This document shows, piece after piece, positions 8,846 to 16,584 of a stretch of DNA of 53,283 nucleotides. This DNA is from Firmicutes bacterium UBA4795 (GTDB lineage Bacteria > Bacillota > Desulfotomaculia > Desulfotomaculales > Nap2-2B). How positions within the stretch are numbered: the stretch's first letter is position 1; every line of letters starts with the position of its first letter. A program made the translations under genes and the position numbers. The DNA is taken from NCBI GenBank assembly GCA_002402825.1, contig DHGP01000001.1, positions 1 through 53,283 of the forward strand. The letters are read 5' to 3'. The notes beneath the pieces are model-generated. The model did no database searches. It worked only from the letters and a program-made list of their open reading frames with translations, and was not told the origin of the DNA.

Positions 8846-9916
8846 ATGGCGGAAACGGTTACGAAAAAGCTTTCTTTTCTGGATCGCTACCTGACCCTGT
8901 GGATTTTTTTGGCCATGTTTATCGGCGTGGGGGCAGGTTACATATATCCCCAGTTTGCTCATTTCTGGGGCAGATTCCAGGTAGGGACGACGAACATTCC
9001 CATCGCCATCGGCTTAATCTTGATGATGTACCCGCCCCTGGCCAGGGTAAAGTACGAAGAAATCGGCAAGGTTTTTATCAACATCAAAGTAATGACTTTA
9101 AGCCTGATTCAAAACTGGGTTGTAGGCCCCATTTTGATGTTTATCCTGGCCACAGTTTTTTTAAGAAATTACCCCGAATATATGGTTGGACTCATTCTGG
9201 TCGGCCTGGCCCGCTGCATAGCCATGGTAATTGTGTGGAACCTGCTGGCCAAAGGTGATTCCGAGTATGCCGCCGCTCTCGTGGCGTTAAACTCGATTTT
9301 CCAGGTCTTATTTTATTCGGTATACGCTTACGTCTTCATTACCCTCATACCCAGATGGCTGGGCCTGGAATCCCTGGAAATACACATCTCCATGGCCGAA
9401 GTGGCTAAAAGCGTCTTCATTTACCTGGGCATACCATTTATTGCGGGCATCATCACCAGGTTTTCCCTTCTTACGGCAAAGGGCCGGGAGTGGTATGAAA
9501 CGAAGTTTGTTCCCCGGATCAGCCCCCTCACGCTGGTGGCGCTGCTGTTTACCATCATTGTAATGTTCTCCCTGAAGGGTAATTACATCGTCAGTCTGCC
9601 CCTTGACGTGGTAAGGATAGCGATCCCGTTGATCCTGTACTTCCTGTTCATGTTCTTTATCTCGTTCTTTGTCAGCATGAAGGCAGGGGTCAACTACGAG
9701 CAGACCACAACGCTGTCCTTCACGGCTACCAGCAACAACTTTGAGCTGGCTATCGCCGTAGCCGTGGCCGTTTTCGGCATCCAGTCCGGGCAGGCCTTCG
9801 CCACCGTCATCGGCCCCCTGGTGGAAGTGCCGGTGATGATCAGCCTGGTCAACGTGGCTCTGGCCTTCCGGCGCAAATACTTCGCCCACGAACTTGCCTC
9901 CGCGATACGGCATTGA
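8846..9916 (+). CDS. ACR3-family arsenite efflux permease
   Basis: A 356-residue, ten-segment membrane protein. Family marks are SLIQNWVVGPILMF in the fourth segment region, GLARCIAMVIVWN with the conserved Cys needed for arsenite transport, FTATSNNFELAIAVAVAVFG and GPLVEVPVMISLVNVAL near the end. ACR3 proteins export As(III) using the proton gradient. The start has GAGGGGG nine bases ahead. The normal protein seems to end at about FRRKYF; the last ten residues come from a joined cysteine desulfurase remnant, so a deletion fused the genes while probably leaving the transporter functional. Confidence 0.92.
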   Translation: MAETVTKKLSFLDRYLTLWIFLAMFIGVGAGYIYPQFAHFWGRFQVGTTNIPIAIGLILMMYPPLARVKYEEIGKVFINIKVMTLSLIQNWVVGPILMFILATVFLRNYPEYMVGLILVGLARCIAMVIVWNLLAKGDSEYAAALVALNSIFQVLFYSVYAYVFITLIPRWLGLESLEIHISMAEVAKSVFIYLGIPFIAGIITRFSLLTAKGREWYETKFVPRISPLTLVALLFTIIVMFSLKGNYIVSLPLDVVRIAIPLILYFLFMFFISFFVSMKAGVNYEQTTTLSFTATSNNFELAIAVAVAVFGIQSGQAFATVIGPLVEVPVMISLVNVALAFRRKYFAHELASAIRH

Positions 9917-10106
9917 AGTGCGCGCCGGCCTGCACTGCGCTCCTTTAGCCCACCGGACCATCGGGACCGTCGACCGGCGTACCCTGCGGGTGGGTTTAGG
10001 GTATTTTAACACAAAAGAGGAGATTGACTGCCTGGTGGAAGCGCTTCGGGAAATTACGAAGGAGCGATTGAAGTCCGTTCATTCATCAAAAGGTCGAGGA
10101 AGCTAA
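9894..10106 (+). pseudogene. C-terminal remnant of a cysteine desulfurase-family protein
   Basis: In a frame different from ACR3 the sequence reads RYGIEVRAGLHCAPLAHRTI, then VDRRTLRVGLGYFNTKEEID and a short helical tail. This is the end of a class-V aminotransferase of the cysteine desulfurase type, with the catalytic Cys in LHCAPLAH. About four fifths of the gene, including the PLP lysine region, is missing. It is joined directly to the end of ACR3, evidence of deletion between two neighbouring genes. Confidence 0.75.
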
Positions 10107-10185
10107 ACTGTGTCTGGGGATTTTTTCCGTGAGGGCCGGTCACATGGGGGAAAGAAGATCGTCAATTTGAGAGGGGAATAAAATC

Positions 10186-10401
10186 ATGCTCAGGAAATCA
10201 TGTTCCGGCTGCAGGCTGGCCCTGCCGGAAGCAGGCGGTGGTTACCGGTGTTTTGTTTCCAAAAAAGTATATACAGCGGAAGAGCTTGCGCAACCGTGGG
10301 ATTGTCCTTTTTTCTGCGCACCGGCGCCCGAAAACGGGGAGCGGCTTTCCCCTGAGCAGCTTTACCTTCTAAAGAAAGACGAATTCGAACGGAAAAAGTG
10401 A
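10186..10401 (+). CDS. small Cys-rich protein, probably metal-binding
   Basis: Seventy-one residues starting with ATG 10186 after GAGAGGGGAATAAAATC. It has CSGCRL near the N-terminus and further Cys at RCFV, WDCPFFC, giving a CxxC...C...CxxxC arrangement that could bind zinc or an Fe-S cluster. No membrane segment. Family not recognised. It lies between the ACR3/desulfurase remnant and the AhpD-like gene, so a role in metal(loid) handling is a guess from context. Confidence 0.6.
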   Translation: MLRKSCSGCRLALPEAGGGYRCFVSKKVYTAEELAQPWDCPFFCAPAPENGERLSPEQLYLLKKDEFERKK

Positions 10402-10402
10402 A

Positions 10403-10470
10403 GGTTGCCTCTGGGTTAGCGCCCGGGCGGCGCGAGACAAAAAGCGACCAGCCAGTCCGGAAACGGACGA
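10403..10470 (+). repeat. copy B of the repeated structured element, with a second GNRA-loop hairpin
   Basis: It matches copy A at 8234-8277 (GGTTGCC, GGGTTAGC, hairpin GCGCCCGGGCGGCGC at 10419-10433, GAGACAAAAAGC). It is followed at 10455-10468 by the perfect hairpin GTCCG-GAAA-CGGAC. Downstream to 10602 a charged frame stays open to TGA without a start (EQEARKVGREKEQW near its end), possibly the tail of a lost gene. Nothing else is seen up to 10684. Confidence 0.4.
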
Positions 10471-10684
10471 AAATTCCCGCCGGGATCCAAAAAACGAAAG
10501 GAGGGAAGCCAAAAAGAGCAGGGTTTTGGAGCAGGAGGCACGGAAGGTCGGGCGCGAAAAAGAACAATGGGTTGAATCTTCAGGCTGGGACCGGGAAAAA
10601 TGAATGCCAAAAAATCTTCCTTGAGCACAGTAGGAACAATGCAGTTAACCACCTTAAAAATTAATATTCTCAGGAGGGATTACC

Positions 10685-11059
10685 ATGCCAGACAAACAAA
10701 CCCCACCGGTAGAACAGATTTTAAAAATGATGGCGGAAAACCTGGGCGAAGAGCCCACCCCAATGGTCTTGATGTCTAAACTGGTGCCGGAGTGGATCCC
10801 CCGGCAGGCGCAAGAGCGCAAATTTATTTTCGACCTGCCCAATATTCCGGAAAAGTACAAGCACTTGATTATGGTCGCCGTGGCGGCCGCGGTGAACAGC
10901 CACCTGTGCACGGAAACTTTCATTAAGCTCGCCCAAAGGGCCGGCGTCAGCAAGGAAGAAATAGGCGAAGCGCTGCTGGCGGCCAGGTTTGCCCTGGCTT
11001 CAACCATCTTTGCCACGGCCGTGGAAGGAATGGAGTATTTGAGCGAACAGGCGAAATGA
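10685..11059 (+). CDS. carboxymuconolactone decarboxylase / AhpD-like protein
   Basis: 124 residues, all helical, starting with ATG after a strong AGGAGG. The core AVAAAVNSHLCTETFIKLAQ followed by VSKEEIGEALLAARFALAST fits the CMD/AhpD fold (PF02627). The usual CxxC redox pair of AhpD is reduced to one Cys, so the peroxidase-partner chemistry may be lost or altered. Some arsenic gene clusters carry such proteins. Substrate unknown. Confidence 0.75.
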   Translation: MPDKQTPPVEQILKMMAENLGEEPTPMVLMSKLVPEWIPRQAQERKFIFDLPNIPEKYKHLIMVAVAAAVNSHLCTETFIKLAQRAGVSKEEIGEALLAARFALASTIFATAVEGMEYLSEQAK

Positions 11060-11084
11060 ACTAAGTTGCCTTAATTAATTAACA

Positions 11085-11354
11085 AAACTTACGCCAGCCG
11101 TCAGAATATCACGCCAAGCTATAAAAAAGGAGACGAGGCAGGTATATAACCTTCTGCCCCGCACAAACTGTAAGCAGTGCGGGGAAGCCTCCTGCCTTGC
11201 CTTTGCGGCAAAACTGGCCAAGCAGGAAACTGCACTGGCTGCCTGTTCGCCCTTAAATGAGACTGCTTTGGCAGCAAATAAAGAAAAACTGGAGGAGCTT
11301 ATGCTGGGAGATGTCCCGGGGTCGCTTTTTGGTGGTGCGCCAACAGAAAAATGA
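11085..11354 (+). pseudogene. 4Fe-4S domain protein fragment (C-terminal part)
   Basis: A frame open from 11085 to TGA 11352-11354 without a usable start contains NLLPRTNCKQCGEASCLAFA then a Cys in ALAACSPL. This is the PF04060-type four-Cys cluster (CxxCxxxxC...C). The same motif occurs in the intact protein at 13799-14326 (LPRTNCAACGEQTCMAFA), so this looks like the end of a paralogue that lost its first half. A non-standard start making a small ferredoxin-like protein cannot be excluded. Confidence 0.6.
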
Positions 11355-11388
11355 AAATTTTCAGCGCAAAAATGGGGAGGCAAAATAC

Positions 11389-12382
11389 ATGCGTGTGGTA
11401 CAATTTATCAACAAGTACTTAATCCAGTTGTTAATGGTGGTAATTATCCTGGGACTTTTGTTAGGGTACCTGCTGCCTGAAACTGGCAAGCATCTGCAGG
11501 TTTTCTATCCGGGAGCGTTATTCATCATGTTATACCCTATGATGGTGGGGATTAAAATCGATGAAGTAGTCGGAGCAGCCAGGCGGTTAGGATTCATGAT
11601 AGTAGTAATGGTCTTTAATTACCTCATATCCCCCCTGCTGGCGGCGTTTTTGGCCAGAGTATTTTTGTCCGCTTACCCGGACTTTGCAGTAGGTCTTATT
11701 CTTACCGGAACGGTTCCCTGCGCGGGAATGATTGTAGCATGGACGGCAATGGCAAAAGGTAATGCACCCATGACCCTGGTAATCACGGTAACCAGCCTGC
11801 TGGCCGGCATCGTGTTAATTCCCCTTTGGATGAGCACTCTGGCTGACAAATACGTTCCCGTAGATGTCTTAAAAATGTTGCAGACCATCTTGTATACTAT
11901 TGTTATTCCTCTAGTCCTGGGCAACCTGACCAGGGTATGGATAGTAAAAAAATGGGGACAAAAGAAGTTTGCCGATTATAAACCTATTTTCCCTGCCGTC
12001 TCGGCCTTGGGCATGTACCTGGTATTCTTTATCTCCATGATGTCCGAATCCGTAACACTGGTACATAATCCGCACTACCTGGGTATAATCGCCCTGCCGG
12101 TGGTAATACTTTATACACTTCTGTTCGGCATCTCTATGCTTTACGCCCGGTTGACCTGCATCAGCTACCCGGATATGGTGGCCCTTGTCTACGGGGTTGG
12201 CGGTAAAAACATTTCCATCGCCCTGGCTCTGGCCGTAGTTTTCTTTTCGTCATTGACGGTTATGATTATCGCCATCAAGCCGCTCCATCCAGGTGCTCTT
12301 CATGGCAGGATTTTTCAAGTTGTCTCCCTACCTGCAGAAATACTGGGTAAGGGTGGTACCTGCACTGAAAGCAGAAGGATGA
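11389..12382 (+). pseudogene. ACR3/BASS-superfamily (arsenic resistance-type) permease with a late frameshift
   Basis: Start ATG 11389 follows GGGGAGG. It is a ten-segment carrier with GALFIMLYPMMVGIKIDE, GTVPCAGMIVAWTAMAKG (conserved Cys) and VYGVGGKNISIALALA, related to ACR3 and bile-acid/sodium symporters. After AIKPL the frame shifts at an extra C near 12285; removing it gives IQVLFMAGFFKLSPYLQKYW and a stop at 12380-12382. As written, translation ends at 12417 with an unrelated 40-residue tail, replacing part of the last segment. It may be a damaged gene or a sequence error. Confidence 0.75.
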
Positions 12383-12417
12383 AATTGCGGACTACTTTGA
12401 AACTGGGGTACGAATAA

Positions 12418-12455
12418 GCTGCCGGACTCTGCATCAAAGAAAAAGCCCCGGCAGC
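12418..12455 (+). terminator. stem-loop after the permease gene
   Basis: GCTGCCGG (12418-12425) pairs with CCGGCAGC (12448-12455) around a 22-base loop. No T-run follows, so it is a weak terminator or an mRNA-stabilising hairpin rather than a standard intrinsic terminator. Confidence 0.35.
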
Positions 12456-12474
12456 ATAAAAACCAGATTTTAAA

Positions 12475-12576
12475 ATGGTGATAGCGGCCATCAACCCACT
12501 CATTCAGATGCCGGCCTTTGTATATTTCTTGCGCTGGTCGCCGCGCCTGGCGAAGGCGGAAAAGGGCTCCCCTTGA
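12475..12576 (+). pseudogene. C-terminal remnant of a second permease
   Basis: Thirty-three codons read VIAAINPLIQMPAFVYFLRW then SPRLAKAEKGSP and a stop. The first part repeats the permease ending just upstream (IIAIKPLIQVLFMAGFFKLS), so it is the tail of another ACR3/BASS-type gene whose body has been deleted. The ATG at 12475 lacks a good ribosome binding site. Confidence 0.55.
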
Positions 12577-12724
12577 GGGGCTGACCGGAGGATCCTCTCC
12601 ACCGTCTTTGACGGCGCTTTGGTCGGCAGCGCCTGATTAGGCTAATCATTTGTTCAGCAAAACCGTAAAGACAATCGACAGATAACACTTCCCGGCAGTT
12701 CAGAAGAAAAAGTGAGGAATTTAT

Positions 12725-13630
12725 ATGCACCACGACCACGGCCACAATCTCCTGGAAAACAGGCTCCTTTTGTCCGTCGTTCTTACGGCGCTGATTTTCT
12801 TGGTGGAGTTGGGCGGGGGTTTCTGGACCAGGAGCCTGGCCCTGCTCAGCGATTCCGGGCACGTTTTGACCGACGCCGCGGCGCTGGGCCTCGCCTGGTT
12901 CGCGGCGCGGCAGGGCAAAAAACTGCCGACGGCCAGGTATACGTACGGCTTTTCCCGCCTGGAAGTGATTGCTGCCTTTGTGAACGGACTCGCGCTCATT
13001 TTTATCTCCCTGTGGATCATCGTTGAGGCGGGGCAAAGATTTTTTGCCCCCGTGCCGGTGAAGGGCCTGGGAATGTTTATCGTCGCCGTCGCCGGCCTGT
13101 TCGTCAACCTGCTCATTGGCCTGGTTCTAAAAAAGCACGCGGACGAAAACATGAACGTCAAAGGCGTCTTTTTACACGTGGCGGGTGACGCTCTTTCCTC
13201 GCTAGGGGTGGTGGCGGCCGGGCTTTTGGCGCTGCGCTGGCGGTGGTACGTTGCCGACCCGCTGATCAGCCTGCTGATTATAAAAAGCGCCTGGGGGCTG
13301 GTCCGGGATTCTTTTCGGATTCTCATGGAAAGTGCTCCGCAGAGTCTTTTGCTGCCTAAGGTTGTCAGCGCGCTGGAGAGTTTGCCGGACGTGGCGAATG
13401 TCCACGACCTGCACGTCTGGAATATTTCCGGCCGCATTCCCGCCGTGAGCATGCACGTTTTGCTCCAGCCCGGCGGCGCGGACTACCAGGGCGTGCTGGA
13501 GCGCTGCCAGCGTTTGCTGGCCAGGGATTTCGGCATTTTTCACGTCACTATCCAACTGGAAACCGCCTGCCTGATGCAAGACGGAAGGGGGTGTGCAGAG
13601 GGAAGACGGCCTGATTGCTGGGAAGGATAA
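12725..13630 (+). CDS. cation diffusion facilitator (CzcD/ZitB-type) metal exporter
   Basis: 301 residues: six membrane segments and a cytoplasmic C-terminal domain. Metal-site motifs are SDSGHVLTD in segment 2 and HVAGDALSS in segment 5, the HxxxD pairs typical of Zn/Cd-type CDF proteins. A short His-rich start (HHDHGH) precedes segment 1. The C-terminal domain (NVHDLHVWNISGRIPAVSMH) matches the family. The start follows GTGAGGAATTTAT. It likely exports Zn, Cd or Co. The last 20 residues (Cys- and Arg-rich) look like read-through and may not be native. Confidence 0.9.
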   Translation: MHHDHGHNLLENRLLLSVVLTALIFLVELGGGFWTRSLALLSDSGHVLTDAAALGLAWFAARQGKKLPTARYTYGFSRLEVIAAFVNGLALIFISLWIIVEAGQRFFAPVPVKGLGMFIVAVAGLFVNLLIGLVLKKHADENMNVKGVFLHVAGDALSSLGVVAAGLLALRWRWYVADPLISLLIIKSAWGLVRDSFRILMESAPQSLLLPKVVSALESLPDVANVHDLHVWNISGRIPAVSMHVLLQPGGADYQGVLERCQRLLARDFGIFHVTIQLETACLMQDGRGCAEGRRPDCWEG

Positions 13631-13791
13631 AATTTCGTCAAACCCGGTTTTCTGGTTTTTGGCAACGGGTTCACCATGATTCCTCTGATCCAGCAGGAAG
13701 TCTTGATGTGCTCTGGGTGGTTTTGGTCGGAACGGGGATTTATTTTTTGTGCTGGTCCCCGCGCCTGGCTGGCGCTCCCAGGAAAGGGTGA
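13631..13791 (+). pseudogene. chromate transporter (ChrA) mini-remnant with internal deletion
   Basis: One frame from 13631 reads FVKPGFLVFGNGFTMIPLIQ then QEVLM, the start of a chromate transporter (compare the usual FGGGYAMIPLIQ-type motif). Within a few codons another frame reads LDVLWVVLVGTGIYFLCW then a short tail and TGA at 13789-13791, which looks like a membrane-protein end. So the two ends appear brought together and most of the gene lost. The closing piece is too short to be sure that it is also ChrA. Confidence 0.5.
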
Positions 13792-13798
13792 TTGTTTT

Positions 13799-14326
13799 AT
13801 GGCCATTAAAAGCTACAGGATTCTGAATCTCTTGCCGTGCGTTTCCGGCGGTAAAAAACTGCGCGTGGTGGCCGCTTTTGATCAAGAGATCGGAGATCTC
13901 CTGCCTTATTTTAACGCGGTTTTGGAACGGGCGACGTATGACCATGTCCGGGGCACGCTGACCACCTGCTGTTACGGCCGGCCGGTAATCTTAAGCTCTC
14001 GCCATGTGGTCATTGGTCAACTAACCTACCCCGGTCTGGCGGAGGAAATATTAGAAGTGCTGAAAGATTTTTTAAACCGTGTACTGGAGCAGAAAGACAA
14101 GATTGCTCCCATTTACGAAGCCAAAATTGACCCTATCTGGCAGCAAATCTTTATTTCCTTGCCACGCACCAATTGCGCCGCTTGTGGGGAGCAAACCTGC
14201 ATGGCTTTTGCGCTAAAGCTCTGGAGCGGGGAGCAATTGCCCGAACACTGCTCCGCTCTGGAGCAGCCAGAAATGGGCAAAATTCAGGCTCTGCTCGATG
14301 AAATTAATGATCCGTTATTGCCTTGA
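13799..14326 (+). CDS. 4Fe-4S-binding protein, PF04060-type C-terminal domain
   Basis: 175 residues from ATG 13799. The N-terminal part (LLPCVSGGKKLRVVAAFDQE ... LPYFNAVL) is an alpha/beta domain found in a family of clostridial Fe-S proteins. The C-terminal part has LPRTNCAACGEQTCMAFALK with a further Cys in EHCSAL, four ligands for one 4Fe-4S cluster. Function not established; a similar domain occurs in the corrinoid/CODH system, but no such genes are here. A related fragment lies at 11085-11354. No obvious own promoter. Confidence 0.75.
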   Translation: MAIKSYRILNLLPCVSGGKKLRVVAAFDQEIGDLLPYFNAVLERATYDHVRGTLTTCCYGRPVILSSRHVVIGQLTYPGLAEEILEVLKDFLNRVLEQKDKIAPIYEAKIDPIWQQIFISLPRTNCAACGEQTCMAFALKLWSGEQLPEHCSALEQPEMGKIQALLDEINDPLLP

Positions 14327-14423
14327 GGTTGTCCAGGATATTGACCAGACATATTACCACCGCCAAAAATATAAAATCATGAATGTAAAGATATAAAGGC
14401 TTTAAGCATAAAATTAAACATAA

Positions 14424-14453
14424 TTGGTAATAGATAACATATAGTTGTATAAT
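14424..14453 (+). promoter_or_regulatory. predicted sigma-A promoter for the thioredoxin-like/CcdA pair
   Basis: TTGGTA at 14424-14429 and TATAAT at 14448-14453, spacing 18, 33 bases before the start at 14486. The A+T-rich stretch separates this pair from the Fe-S gene. A second TATAAT-like box lies a few bases further on. Confidence 0.5.
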
Positions 14454-14485
14454 GAAGTATAATAAATGGGGGATGAGGTGATAGG

Positions 14486-14998
14486 TTGAGGATTACTAAA
14501 GCGCTTTTATGTGGAGCAATGCTTTGTTTTATTATTGCAATGTCAGCCTGTTCTTTCAGGCAGAATAGCCCTGCCGGCCAGCAAGTACCTGCGGGCAAGG
14601 TCACCGTAAGCAATCAGTCTGAAAATAGCAGCCAGGCTACTTCTGGTAATCCTGCTCAGGTAAAATCGGAAGAAAATAGCGGTTTGCCTGTTAAAGCTCT
14701 GGTATTTACCTATAACGCAAATTGTTGTGAATCAACCAGGCAGTTCTTTGAACAGCACCGCAAATCCATCCAGGAACTGGAAAACAAATACGGCAGGCTG
14801 GTGAAATTTACCTGGTATGACGTTGCCGTTGAGGACAAAGAAAAGCAAAAAAAGTTGCTGGAAGCAGCTAAAAAGGCAGGAATCAAAAACATCCCGGCTT
14901 TCGTGGTGCTCGACCAAAATGGCAATGTCCTGCTCAAACAAATCGGCCAGCTCGAAATAAACGAAGTGAAAAAGGTTTTTGAAAGGTTGGAAAGGTAA
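14486..14998 (+). CDS. thioredoxin-fold lipoprotein with a vicinal Cys pair
   Basis: 170 residues from TTG 14486, with GAGGTG about seven bases ahead. The signal peptide ends in the lipobox MSAC (Cys 21), followed by a Ser/Gln/Asn-rich linker. From about residue 69 it has a thioredoxin-like fold: ALVFTYNANCCESTRQFFEQ, later KNIPAFVVLDQNGNVL with the cis-Pro. The active site is NCCES instead of CxxC, so chemistry may differ from ordinary thiol exchange. Its stop overlaps the next gene (TAATG). It probably sits outside the membrane and is reduced by the CcdA partner. Confidence 0.8.
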   Translation: MRITKALLCGAMLCFIIAMSACSFRQNSPAGQQVPAGKVTVSNQSENSSQATSGNPAQVKSEENSGLPVKALVFTYNANCCESTRQFFEQHRKSIQELENKYGRLVKFTWYDVAVEDKEKQKKLLEAAKKAGIKNIPAFVVLDQNGNVLLKQIGQLEINEVKKVFERLER

Positions 14999-15651
14999 TG
15001 CTTCCTTTGGTAAATGAGTTAACGTTTGGCACTGCCGCTGTTGCGGGTCTGGTTGCAGGTTTAAGCCCCTGTACCTTGCCTACAGCGGCGCTTATCGTCG
15101 GGTACGTGGGGGGCTCCCGGGAAACCTCAAAATTCAGGTGCTTTTTGTTATCGTTTTCTTTTGTCTTGGGCCTGTCCCTCACCCTGGCCGCGCTCGGGTT
15201 GCTCGCCTCCGGCCTGGGTACCGTGCTTTTAAACCTTCCGTATGTATATACGGCCATGGGAATATTAATGATCCTTATGGGTTTGATCATCATGGGCGTT
15301 TTGCTCTGGCAATTCGGCATAAGGCAGGAAACTCTCCAGCTTTTTCAAAGAGGACGGGCAGGGGTAGTAGGGGCATTTTTACTGGGCATACCCTTTGCCG
15401 CAATCGCTTCTCCCTGCACTATCCCAATCACAACGGCTGTGCTGGCTCTGGCAGCCACAAAAGCCAATTTGCTGTTTGGCTTCTGGCTTTTACTTGTCTA
15501 CGCACTTGGGAGAAGTTTCCCCCTGCTGCTGGCAGGAACATTTACGGGCATGTTGAAATCGTTCGCCAGGAGCCAGCCCTTCTTGCAGGGATTGCAAAAA
15601 TTCAGCACCCTGGTCCTCATTGGTTTAGGCATTTACTTTATTATTCTGTGA
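14998..15651 (+). CDS. ccdA: CcdA/DsbD-family membrane thiol-disulfide electron carrier
   Basis: 217 residues, six hydrophobic segments. Two Cys in mirror positions, GLSPCTLPTAAL in segment 1 and ASPCTIPITTAV in segment 4, are the hallmark of CcdA/DsbD transmembrane domains, which pass electrons from cytoplasmic thioredoxin outward. The start overlaps the stop of the lipoprotein gene, showing co-translation. The pair probably forms an extracytoplasmic reducing path; the target is unknown. Confidence 0.87.
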   Translation: MLPLVNELTFGTAAVAGLVAGLSPCTLPTAALIVGYVGGSRETSKFRCFLLSFSFVLGLSLTLAALGLLASGLGTVLLNLPYVYTAMGILMILMGLIIMGVLLWQFGIRQETLQLFQRGRAGVVGAFLLGIPFAAIASPCTIPITTAVLALAATKANLLFGFWLLLVYALGRSFPLLLAGTFTGMLKSFARSQPFLQGLQKFSTLVLIGLGIYFIIL

Positions 15652-15692
15652 ATCAATGAAAACTGAATTGGGCTTTAATTTAAACCCGGCAG

Positions 15693-15941
15693 CTAATCTC
15701 TGTTTTTCAAGATCTGGATGCCCATTATTTTGACGCTGTCCCGGGTTCTCATGGATAAAGTTGCCTGTTCAGTAATTAGGCACTGCCCCTCCGTGATCGT
15801 TACCCTTTCTAAATTCACTTCTATTTCTGCTTCTCCTCCCAGGACATAAAACATAACATAAGAAGTCATTTTCCTTGGGACTAAAGGGTTTTTGCAGAAA
15901 ATCCGGCCTCTGGAGTTGATTATCCTGGAAGTATTCCTCAT
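15693..15941 (-). pseudogene. cupin-domain protein, 5' end lost
   Basis: The minus-strand frame reads KNPLVPRKMTSYVMFYVLGG then EAEIEVNLERVTITEGQCL, ending MGIQILKNRD. This is a small single-domain cupin. Its natural N-terminus is missing and the first dozen codons (RNTSRIINSRG) come from a joined sequence. A short cupin could still be made from the ATG at 15941, but no ribosome binding site is evident. Confidence 0.55.
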
Positions 15942-16005
15942 ATAAACGCAACAGAGTTTGAATCAAATCATCATCTTCAACTAGCAAAACAGTAGTCTGG
16001 GCCAA
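15942..16005 (-). pseudogene. response-regulator receiver domain, first ~20 codons only
   Basis: From ATG 16005 on the minus strand the frame begins AQTTVLLVEDDDLIQTLLRL, an unmistakable receiver-domain start with the acidic pocket EDDD. It then runs into the cupin remnant in another frame. No phosphorylation-site Asp or output domain remains. It has an AGGTGAGA site ahead, suggesting that this was once a real start. It is another end-to-end junction of two gene pieces. Confidence 0.6.
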
Positions 16006-16032
16006 CTATCTCACCTTCTTCCCCGGGCGGGC

Positions 16033-16578
16033 TCACTCCTTAATCAATTTCTGTCCCGCGCGCAGCCAGTCCAGTTTTCCACCCGCGAGGCTATAAACGT
16101 TCCGGTACCCGGCGTTAATTAAATAAGGCACAGTGTTGTAGCTTTTATTCCCTGTCTCGCACACCAGCACAATGGTATCGGTCTTTTGCACCCCCAGAGA
16201 ATTCAGGTATTCTTGCGGTTTAGTTCGTAAAAGTCGCAGATCACCCCATATGGAACCTTTAATATGTCCTTCTTTGTATTCCCCCGTCGTACCCACGTCA
16301 ATAATGACCAGGTTTTTCCCGGCAGCCATCATTTTAGTCAGCTCATCGGCGGTTAATTCCTGAACGTCGGCGGATTGAGCAGCACCTGCTCCTGGTCCGC
16401 GCCCCGGCGTAAGCCCTCTTCCGCCCGGTCCGAATCCCGGTGGGCCGTTGTTGCTGCCCGGAGTTGGATAGGTCGGTTGAGGCGCCTGGGTTTGCTGTGA
16501 CGAAGAACAACCGGCACCCGTCAAGATGAAGAAAACGACTGCGACCAGCAAGGCCATGCCCGATTTAAATTTACCCAA
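16033..16578 (-). CDS. rhodanese-domain lipoprotein
   Basis: 181 residues. A lipoprotein signal peptide ends in LTGAGC (Cys 24), followed by a Pro/Gly-rich linker to about residue 68 and one rhodanese domain. The active-site loop is VLVCETGNKS with the sulfur-carrying Cys, preceded by VIIDVGTTGEYKEGHIKGS. Rhodaneses transfer sulfane sulfur or bind oxyanions; this one sits outside the membrane. It lies seven bases after the MauE-like gene on the same strand, so the two are probably one operon. Confidence 0.85.
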   Translation of the reverse strand: MGKFKSGMALLVAVVFFILTGAGCSSSQQTQAPQPTYPTPGSNNGPPGFGPGGRGLTPGRGPGAGAAQSADVQELTADELTKMMAAGKNLVIIDVGTTGEYKEGHIKGSIWGDLRLLRTKPQEYLNSLGVQKTDTIVLVCETGNKSYNTVPYLINAGYRNVYSLAGGKLDWLRAGQKLIKE

Positions 16579-16584
16579 AGCCGT

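Noticed and set aside
12340..12370. T-box-like GGGTGGTACC
   Set aside because: It lies in the shifted but recognisable permease coding sequence (KYWVRVVPALK) and lacks any stem or specifier loop.
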